The notes under the pieces were generated by a model, which was not told the DNA's origin, did no database searches, and saw nothing but the letters and a program-made list of their open reading frames with translations. The position numbers were made by a program, and so were the translations under genes. From contig DASYAN010000167.1 of assembly GCA_036501345.1 (NCBI GenBank), positions 1 to 6,889 on the forward strand: a stretch of 6,889 bases of DNA. Reading direction: 5' to 3'. The DNA comes from DASYAN01 sp036501345 (GTDB lineage: Bacteria > Chloroflexota > Ktedonobacteria > Ktedonobacterales > Ktedonobacteraceae). Numbering within the stretch: position 1 is the stretch's first letter; every line of letters begins with the position of its first letter. Positions 1 through 5,962 of this stretch are shown piece by piece.

Positions 1-1442
1 TATTGTGGAATATTGAGATCGGGCGCTCGTTCATCAATGTGTGTTGCGACCAGAATAACAGGAGAATCGGGGGCAAGAATACTGATCGTACTGAGCCAAT
101 AGTCGAGCTTGCTCTGGGCTACTCCAATCCGCGCATTCCACACCACGAGGTAGAGCGAACGTCTCGTAAGAAAAAACTGGTGTGTGGCACGATAAATGTC
201 TTGCCCACCAAAGTCCCAGGTATTGAGCACCAAGGGCTTTGAAGGTAGAGAAGGGTGAGGCAAGGTCAGGATCTCGATCTCAATGCTATGAGTGGTTTCA
301 AGTAAAGGATCAAATAGCTTTTGCTGTACAGCTCGCAACAATGATGACTTACCCGTTCCTGCTTCACCCACCAGAATCACTTTTGCCTCATACCTGCGAC
401 GAACCGTATCCCGATTCAGCTCTCGCAAGAAAGTAAGTGTGGCTTGAGTACCTTGTTCTACGATTTCTGGTGGTGGAGTCAGGAGGTCGGGATTATTTTC
501 CAGCCGTAACATCTGTAAATTGGTGAGCAGGACCAGATCAGGAGGCAGTTCGCGCAATTGGTTATTGTTCAGGTAAAGCTCCTGCAGGTTCGTCAAATGG
601 CCCAGATCAGGAGGCAGTTCACGTAATTGGTTCTCATCCAGGTACAGCCTTTGTAGGCGGGTCAATCTCCCCAGATCAAGGGACAGCTGGCTTAGCTGAT
701 TACCTCTCAGATAGAGTCCCTGAAGATTTGTCAATTGTCCTAGCGAGGCTGGCAGTTCGTCTAACAAGTTATCGTTCAAAACGAGTTCCTGGAGGCTGAT
801 CAACAGACCCAGTTCAGCAGGTATTTGATGCAATTGGTTATTGTTCAGATAGAACCTTTGTAAATTAGTTAAGTGTCCCAGCTCAGCAGGCAGAAGTCTC
901 AACAGATTGCTACTCAGGTCTAGATGCTTCAGATTGATCAACTGTCCCAACTGAGAAGGCAAGGCATGCAGTTGGTTATTATTGACGTGCAATTCCTGCA
1001 AGTCAGTTAACTGTCCCAATTGAGAAGGCAAGGCATGCAGTTGGTTATTATTTACATGCAATTCCTGCAAGTTAGTTAGCAGTCCTAATTGAGGAGATAA
1101 TTCATAAAGTAGGTTATTATTTACATGCAATTCCTGCAAGTTAGTTAGCAGTCCTAATTGAGGAGGTAATTCATAAAGTAGGTTATTATTCAAGTATAGT
1201 TCTTGGAGATTGGTCAACTGTGCCAATTCATGGGGAAGCTCACGCAACTGGTTCCCCCTCAAGTCGAGTCTTTGCAAGTGAGTAAACATGCCCACTTGAG
1301 CAGATAGCTGACGCAGTTGAAATCGAGACAGGTCTAATCTAATCAGATTATCTTGCAAATCATAGGCTGTTCTTGCTGATGAGATTGCAAGCGTGCCCAT
1401 CAATTGACTCAAATTGGTACGATCATCGTTCTGTTTTCTCAT
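1..1442 (-). CDS. ROCO-type protein: leucine-rich repeats plus Roc GTPase domain (3' end beyond window)
   Basis: Reading the minus strand from ATG at 1442 gives 480 uninterrupted codons to the left edge. After a short N-terminal cap (about 1-33) come twelve contiguous 23-residue LRRs (34-309; pattern LxxLxLxxNxLxxLPxxLGxLTNL) and a degenerate thirteenth (310-332). A linker leads to a Ras-like Roc domain. It has the G1 P-loop GEAGTGKSS (359-367, K365), the G3 motif DFGGQ (410-414), followed by the YRATHQFF stretch typical of Roc, and a G4-like THID (467-470) in place of N/TKxD, as often seen in bacterial Roc domains. LRR-Roc order defines ROCO proteins, so a COR dimerisation domain and possibly an effector should follow beyond base 1. 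No signal peptide is seen, so it is probably a cytoplasmic GTP-dependent switch with the LRR as ligand-binding surface. It is transcribed divergently from the STAND operon. The start is fixed by a Shine-Dalgarno at 1457-1451. Family assignment is firm; ligand and output are unknown. Confidence 0.94.
   Translation of the reverse strand, partial: MRKQNDDRTNLSQLMGTLAISSARTAYDLQDNLIRLDLSRFQLRQLSAQVGMFTHLQRLDLRGNQLRELPHELAQLTNLQELYLNNNLLYELPPQLGLLTNLQELHVNNNLLYELSPQLGLLTNLQELHVNNNQLHALPSQLGQLTDLQELHVNNNQLHALPSQLGQLINLKHLDLSSNLLRLLPAELGHLTNLQRFYLNNNQLHQIPAELGLLISLQELVLNDNLLDELPASLGQLTNLQGLYLRGNQLSQLSLDLGRLTRLQRLYLDENQLRELPPDLGHLTNLQELYLNNNQLRELPPDLVLLTNLQMLRLENNPDLLTPPPEIVEQGTQATLTFLRELNRDTVRRRYEAKVILVGEAGTGKSSLLRAVQQKLFDPLLETTHSIEIEILTLPHPSLPSKPLVLNTWDFGGQDIYRATHQFFLTRRSLYLVVWNARIGVAQSKLDYWLSTISILAPDSPVILVATHIDERAPDLNIPQ
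516..1343 (-). repeat. Array of twelve in-register 69-bp LRR-coding units
   Basis: Twelve units of exactly 69 bp (23 codons) follow without any indel inside the ROCO gene. Neighbouring units are very similar as DNA as well as protein. By hand count, 943-1011 and 1012-1080 match at 64 of 69 bases; 1081-1121 and 1150-1190 match at 40 of 41; and 1043-1080 is identical to 1112-1149 over 38 bases. Units nearer the ends of the array are more diverged. This patchwork points to recent duplication or gene conversion between units 3 and 6. Confidence 0.93.
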
Positions 1443-1450
1443 ATATGATC

Positions 1451-1457
1451 ATCACCT
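1451..1457 (-). promoter_or_regulatory. Shine-Dalgarno of the ROCO gene
   Basis: On the minus strand AGGTGAT lies 8 nt before the ATG at 1442 and sets this start. The nearer upstream ATG at 1452 lies in another frame and stops after nine codons, so it is not the ROCO start. Confidence 0.7.
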
Positions 1458-1551
1458 GTTGGGCGTAGTTCCTATCTCCTGCCTGTCCCCTGCAGCCATG
1501 AGTCGCTTTTGTTGACTTTTGAGAAGACGAGGCATTTTGAATTAGCTATGA

Positions 1552-1581
1552 TTGTTTGATCACTAATAGTAATGATATACT
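1552..1581 (+). promoter_or_regulatory. Candidate sigma70-like promoter of the STAND operon
   Basis: A -10-like TATACT (1576-1581, five of six consensus bases) is preceded at 18 bp by TTGTTT (1552-1557, only TTG well matched). Initiation would fall near 1588, giving a 5' leader of about 80 nt. The better -35-like TTGACT at 1512-1517 has no suitably spaced -10. This is pattern matching to a generic consensus only. Confidence 0.35.
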
Positions 1582-1596
1582 ATATATGGTCACTAA
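1557..1596. repeat. Ten-bp direct repeat flanking the -10 box; possible operator pair
   Basis: TGATCACTAA (1557-1566) recurs as TGGTCACTAA (1587-1596) with one mismatch. The copies are 30 bp apart start to start, close to three helical turns, so they would lie on the same face of the DNA. They bracket the TATACT box, and an imperfect AT-rich dyad centred near 1581 lies between them. This placement is what a repressor operator would show, but the regulator is unknown and chance cannot be excluded. Confidence 0.3.
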
Positions 1597-1670
1597 AGCA
1601 ACTCCAGTTCACAAAAGTAAGGATTAAAAAGTGCGTAAAAAAAACCTGACGTTTTAACGGAGTAACCAAT

Positions 1671-3251
1671 ATGAACATTTTTGTGGATCGAGAGGAAGAA
1701 ATGCAACTCATTGAAGAGAGGTGCACTGCATTGATGCAGAACAAACCCGTGCCACAGCAAATTGTTGAGTTTCACGGGGTCGGAGGTATCGGCAAAACGA
1801 CGATACTGAAGAGAGTAAAACGCCACTGCAATGAACAGCATTTACCTTCCATCTGGACAGATGCAAATCAGAGCATTGCCTTTTTTTCACACGAAGTTAT
1901 CCAGCAAGTCCAGACATACGGTGTGCAATTTGCGCCAAAAAACAATGATTTGCTCTCTCAATCTATTGATGCAACAAAAGCTCTTATTGATCAGAAACCA
2001 GCCGTTTTCCTAATAGATAGTTTAGATTCTGCTGACGACGAGCAACTTGGCTGGATTGAGCAAATGCTCGATCAATTGACCAAGGGTACCAGGTTACTTT
2101 TTGTGCTAGCCAGTCAACGTAAAGTATCATTCGAGCATACAATGTCCATTGCACGTAAGCTTGAGCCAATCCAGGTAAAGTCGCTTAATCGAAAACATTG
2201 TATAGATTATGTCAATCAATGGCCACAACAAATTGCTCCAGAAATACAAGAGATTGTCTTCGAGTGGACTGGTGGCTATCCTCTGGCAGTCAATGTCATG
2301 GTTAAGACAATTCAAGATGAAAAGCTGGACCCGAGAAAAGATAAAGACCAGAAGCAGCTCATGCAGCGGATAACAGAGCAAGTGATTGACCGTAGTGTTT
2401 TGGCTCGTGCGGTCTCTACACCTGCAGATCTTGAGTGGTATCAGACCATGCTTGGCCTCTTTTCCATTCCCAGACGATACAATCTCGACATTATGCAAAA
2501 AATGACCGAGAAATTCGCCCCACACTATAAATTAAGTAGCAATCTGGCATATATGAGTCTGCCCAAAAGACTGGATCAAAGGACGGATGTGCTTAGTTGG
2601 GATCGATCCAGATCTGGCTATTCTCTAGAAGCCCCAATTCGACATATCTTTCTGACGAAGCTCAAAATCGAACAGCCTGAAAGATATATGGCGATTCACA
2701 AATTCCTGGCCGAGACAAATTGGCGACTTGCCATGGAGAGTCCGGGTACTGATCGTGTTCGCTACTTGCAAGAGTATCTGTACCATAGTGCAAACTGTGA
2801 AAATGGTTCAGTGTTTCCGCAAGTCGTTGAGAAAACGTTTCAACAGATTGTAAGCGAACCAACAACATACTTTTCGATTTTTCGAGAAGAGTATGACAAG
2901 GATGAAGAACTCAGAGCGGTACTTGATAGCCATACAGTGCTTATCGCATCGCATATGTATCAGCACTTAGCAAAACTGAACTGGCAAGTTGCAATTGAGT
3001 CATCAAGGCAAGATCCAAAAGGGTGCATCTTCTCACTGCAAGAATTTTTTTACTATAGTATCTGCAATCCTACAGAGAGCGATATTTTATCGCTTGCACA
3101 ACGATGTATTCAACAAATTGTTAAGGAAATGGCACATGAAATTTGTAGTAAGTTATATGAAGAACTTTCACGTGATATGAAGATCCTGGAACGATTGAAG
3201 GAACATGTTCACATCTTGTCTTCTCTCAATCCTGGTAATGCTTCATCATAG
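1671..3251 (+). CDS. STAND/NB-ARC-like P-loop NTPase with a duplicated C-terminal module
   Basis: The 526-residue protein begins almost directly with the nucleotide-binding domain. It shows an entry motif FVDREEEM (4-11), Walker A GVGGIGKTT (36-44, K42), Walker B AVFLIDSLD (111-119, D116 and D119), a sensor-like LLFVLASQR (142-150) and GGYPLAV (201-207), equivalent to the GLPL/GxP motif of NB-ARC ATPases. Residues of about 250-335 resemble the winged-helix part of STAND proteins. The remainder is two tandem units of about 90 residues (343-429 and 430-520) that match no family I know and may be the sensor or partner-binding part. No N-terminal effector, membrane segment or signal peptide is visible, so it is probably a cytoplasmic ATP-dependent switch. 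ATG 1671 is supported by GGAG at 1659-1662. The gene is first in an apparent operon, 15 nt before the next gene. NTPase class is confident; biological role is unknown. Confidence 0.9.
   Translation: MNIFVDREEEMQLIEERCTALMQNKPVPQQIVEFHGVGGIGKTTILKRVKRHCNEQHLPSIWTDANQSIAFFSHEVIQQVQTYGVQFAPKNNDLLSQSIDATKALIDQKPAVFLIDSLDSADDEQLGWIEQMLDQLTKGTRLLFVLASQRKVSFEHTMSIARKLEPIQVKSLNRKHCIDYVNQWPQQIAPEIQEIVFEWTGGYPLAVNVMVKTIQDEKLDPRKDKDQKQLMQRITEQVIDRSVLARAVSTPADLEWYQTMLGLFSIPRRYNLDIMQKMTEKFAPHYKLSSNLAYMSLPKRLDQRTDVLSWDRSRSGYSLEAPIRHIFLTKLKIEQPERYMAIHKFLAETNWRLAMESPGTDRVRYLQEYLYHSANCENGSVFPQVVEKTFQQIVSEPTTYFSIFREEYDKDEELRAVLDSHTVLIASHMYQHLAKLNWQVAIESSRQDPKGCIFSLQEFFYYSICNPTESDILSLAQRCIQQIVKEMAHEICSKLYEELSRDMKILERLKEHVHILSSLNPGNASS
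2697..3230 (+). repeat. Tandem duplication of a module of about 90 codons in the first STAND gene
   Basis: Residues 343-396 and 430-486 align with one 3-residue gap. They share LA..NW..A.ES...D near the start, LQE..Y.S in the middle and QQIV.E at the end. A weaker match continues through residue ~429 and ~520 (shared S..EE, D, L and H positions), so the second unit starts where the first ends. DNA identity is low, so the duplication is old. I do not recognise the unit as TPR, HEAT, WD40 or LRR; predicted helices dominate by inspection. Confidence 0.7.
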
Positions 3252-3266
3252 GGAGGAGACATAGCT

Positions 3267-5930
3267 ATGCTATCTCAAGAGATTATCAGCAACTTTATTG
3301 GACGCAGCAGAGAATTAAAGATTTTTAAGCAATGGCTAACTGATTCAGATGCTCCATGGATATTGTACTTTTATGATGCAATTGAGGAAAAATCCAAAAA
3401 AGGGGGTATTGGCAAGACCTGGCTGTTAAAGCAGTGTGCAATGCTGGCGAGACAGCGTCAGCCGGATATTGCAATTGTGATGATCGATTTCTTCGACATT
3501 GCCTATCGTGATGGCGTTGCAATTGCTGAACATATCGTGAAGGAATTAGAAACTAAATATCCGCAATGGTCTGCAAAAAGCTTTACCAAATTGCTCAAGG
3601 AATATCACATAGCTAATAGCGCTGAGAGTGTAGAAGGTACAGATCTTCGTATTGACTTAGCAAAAGCACTCAGAAATGATTTAAGCACACTTGATCGAAA
3701 TCTTGCTAAAACAAAGAAATCGCTACTCGTCTTTTTTGACACATTTGAGTTAGTCGAGCAAAATCCTAGCGTTGCCGTTTTGGGTCTGGCGCAGACATTT
3801 CCTGACAGATATCAGTTTGAGCGCATAGGTGTGGTGATTGCCTCCCGTAACAATCTCGACTGGACCCATCCAAACTGGTTAGGACGTGAAAGAGAGACTC
3901 AGTGTGTTGCCATGGCACCCTTTAGCCAGCAAGAAATGATCGAGTATCTGAGTATGCAATCCGTCTATGATATACAAGCTCACCCTACAGAAGCACAAGC
4001 ATTATATGGACTGACCGAAGGTCGTCCTATCTTACTTGGTCTTGTCGCTGACCTACTCAATAATCGTGTGATGACCATTGAGAGTCTTGTTAATATTCCT
4101 CCTCACACAGAATTCGAACCCAACCTTGTAATACAGATCAACGAACTGGAGAATCCATTAAACTGGGTTATTCTATTCATGGCTCATGCTTATCACCGTT
4201 TTAATGCGACAGTACTCGACTGGATATTAAGTGAGTCAAGTTTGAAAGACCTAGTGCAGGACATCTCGCATCAGGATTTAATGACACGACTACCAACATT
4301 GTCTTTTGTGCGAGGATCGGGCACAGCCAATGACCTTGTCTTACACGATGAAATGCGTCGTCTGGTCACGAAATATTGCTGGCAAATACATGACCCGGAT
4401 GAAGTTTATCGTAAAGAAATTAGTCGCTGCATTATTAGCCATAACGAAGGGGAGATAGAGCAGTCTCAATCCGAAGCACTGCGCCAAGCATATGTAGTTG
4501 AGACGCTTCACCATACCCTATTCTTAGACGTAAATGCTGGCTTGCAATACTTCGGCCAGCACTTTGACAGAGCAATACTAATCTCAAAGAATACATTTGC
4601 ACGTGTATTACTACAAGAAACTCGGCAGTTTGAGGATGCTCTGTCTATAGAACAACGTTGGAATGTGCAACGGTTAGAAGCGAAGCTGCTCCGTATGGAA
4701 CAAAATCCATTGGAAGCACTGGCAGTTTATCAAAAGCTGGAAGATCAAGCAGATCCAAGTTGGATTGAACCATACTCTGCGAGCATTCTGCTCGAAAAGG
4801 GAAGATGCTGTAACTTACACAGCAATTTTTCCGAGGCCATTACCTGTTTCACCGAAGGCTTGAAAATTGTACGAACACAGAATGATCAGGAACAGGCTGC
4901 TGTTATGTTAAGGTGGTTAGGGTATACCTATCGGAGTCAGGGCCAATTTGATGATGCTAAGCATTACTACGAGGAAGGATTTGCACTTTATAAGCAATTA
5001 GATGATCAGAGCGCGTATGCAGCAACACTCAATAATCTGAGTTATATCGATATGTTGCAGGGAAAAACCCAAGAGGCATTACGCCGATGCAGGATTGGCT
5101 TGCGTATTCGAGAAGAGCTATTCAGGTCTGGGAAAGGTAGTGAGTTCGATGTCGCATTAAGTCTTAGTACCTTGGGACAAATCTATCTTGATGCAGGACA
5201 TCATGTATGGGCTGATAAGCGCTTTAAAGAGGCTTTTGAGGTTTATAGTCGTATTGGACGAAGAAAAGAAATAGCAGCTACCTATAACCGCTTTGGACAT
5301 ATTCAAATGTCAAGAGGCGATTTTCCGTCAGCGGAGCAGTGGTTTATCAAAGGACAAGAAGCGTCTGCTGATATTAACGTTGAAGCACATATCACCAGTT
5401 TGAGTAAGCAGGGACAGTTGCTTATAAAACAAGAGAAGTGGGAGGAGGCCCAACCACTTTTTGAACAAGCAGTTACCACGGCAAAGCAGATACACCACGA
5501 GTATCAAGAAGCTGAGAACCTCGTTTATCTCGCTGATACACTGGCTCACCTTGAGCAAGAACAGCAGGCAAACAAACTCTTAGAAGAAGCAGAAGCGATC
5601 TCCAACGTACGCAATTATTATGATGTCTTAGCCTATGCTCAAGAAGCCAGAGGTGATATCTTTTATGAATTAGCAGACTACAAAAGGGCTTTTAAACATT
5701 ATCAAGTTTATTGCCGCTTTGTTGCTATGCGTAGCGAAGTAGAATATAATAAAGCCTTACATCAAGTCATAGACAAGTTCTTTGATGTACCAAAGAGCGA
5801 GCTCCCAGTTATCATGAATGAGTTCGTTGCATATTGGGTTGATCAAGGTCTTGATAAGGATTATCCGACGTTAATGGACACTATCCAGGAGGTCAAAAGG
5901 GCCCTCTTCTTGGAAGAAGAACCTTCCTAG
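3267..5930 (+). CDS. STAND NTPase with winged helix and C-terminal TPR array
   Basis: The 887-residue protein starts with the STAND entry motif FIGRSREL (10-17). It has a Walker A-like KGGIGKTWL (45-53, K50), Walker B LLVFFDTFE (D158, E161), a sensor-like VVIASR ending at R194 and EGRP (251-254) in the GxP position. A winged-helix-like stretch lies at about 295-375, with LVLHDEMRRLV near its end. Residues of about 465-830 hold roughly nine TPR-like repeats of 35-42 residues (W/L-G-Y pattern, then A and F/Y positions), a probable sensor or protein-docking surface. The first glycine of GxxxxGKT is replaced by K44, and a charged EEKSKK segment precedes the P-loop. The start ATG lies 8 nt after a strong GGGAGGAG (3251-3258) that overlaps the upstream stop codon, indicating co-transcription. 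No effector domain, signal peptide or membrane segment is seen. Class is confident; ligand, partner and output are unknown. Confidence 0.92.
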   Translation: MLSQEIISNFIGRSRELKIFKQWLTDSDAPWILYFYDAIEEKSKKGGIGKTWLLKQCAMLARQRQPDIAIVMIDFFDIAYRDGVAIAEHIVKELETKYPQWSAKSFTKLLKEYHIANSAESVEGTDLRIDLAKALRNDLSTLDRNLAKTKKSLLVFFDTFELVEQNPSVAVLGLAQTFPDRYQFERIGVVIASRNNLDWTHPNWLGRERETQCVAMAPFSQQEMIEYLSMQSVYDIQAHPTEAQALYGLTEGRPILLGLVADLLNNRVMTIESLVNIPPHTEFEPNLVIQINELENPLNWVILFMAHAYHRFNATVLDWILSESSLKDLVQDISHQDLMTRLPTLSFVRGSGTANDLVLHDEMRRLVTKYCWQIHDPDEVYRKEISRCIISHNEGEIEQSQSEALRQAYVVETLHHTLFLDVNAGLQYFGQHFDRAILISKNTFARVLLQETRQFEDALSIEQRWNVQRLEAKLLRMEQNPLEALAVYQKLEDQADPSWIEPYSASILLEKGRCCNLHSNFSEAITCFTEGLKIVRTQNDQEQAAVMLRWLGYTYRSQGQFDDAKHYYEEGFALYKQLDDQSAYAATLNNLSYIDMLQGKTQEALRRCRIGLRIREELFRSGKGSEFDVALSLSTLGQIYLDAGHHVWADKRFKEAFEVYSRIGRRKEIAATYNRFGHIQMSRGDFPSAEQWFIKGQEASADINVEAHITSLSKQGQLLIKQEKWEEAQPLFEQAVTTAKQIHHEYQEAENLVYLADTLAHLEQEQQANKLLEEAEAISNVRNYYDVLAYAQEARGDIFYELADYKRAFKHYQVYCRFVAMRSEVEYNKALHQVIDKFFDVPKSELPVIMNEFVAYWVDQGLDKDYPTLMDTIQEVKRALFLEEEPS

Positions 5931-5962
5931 ACTATAAGCTAGGCACAAGGAGTTCTAAGCAG

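Larger units (their letters stand above)
1443..1670. promoter_or_regulatory. Divergent intergenic region between the ROCO gene and the STAND operon
   Basis: This 228-bp stretch separates the two divergent start codons and must hold the promoters of both units unless transcription enters from outside. It contains an AT-rich core at about 1550-1596 and a leader of roughly 80 nt before the first STAND gene. I see no tRNA, small RNA with a clear fold, or intrinsic terminator here. I could not find a convincing -35/-10 pair for the ROCO direction; TATAGT at 1584-1579 on the minus strand lacks a well-spaced -35. Confidence 0.7.

Noticed and set aside
3..436. Two short plus-strand open frames (79 and 65 codons)
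   Set aside because: They lie antisense to the Roc domain of the ROCO gene, have no recognisable family features, and their translations are low-similarity shadow sequence.
930..1218. Regular near-identical 69-bp repeats that could suggest a CRISPR or satellite array
   Set aside because: The period is exactly 23 codons, there are no unique spacers, and the units translate to canonical LRRs.
1423..1452. ATG at 1452 on the minus strand as the ROCO start or a leader peptide
   Set aside because: It is out of frame with the ROCO gene, stops after nine codons, and overlaps the Shine-Dalgarno that serves the ATG at 1442.
1634..1659. Possible hairpin between CGTAAAA and TTTTAACG in the leader of the first STAND gene
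   Set aside because: The arms pair only with a bulge and mostly through A-T pairs; it is not strong enough to call a riboswitch or attenuator.
2127..2525. 132-codon minus-strand open frame
   Set aside because: It lies wholly inside the first STAND gene, whose plus-strand frame has Walker A, Walker B and GxP motifs; the antisense translation shows no domain.
5905..5920. Inverted repeat TCTTCTT-GG-AAGAAGA just before the stop of the TPR gene, as a terminator
   Set aside because: The loop would be only 2 nt, the stem is AT-rich, it lies inside the coding sequence and no T-tract follows.
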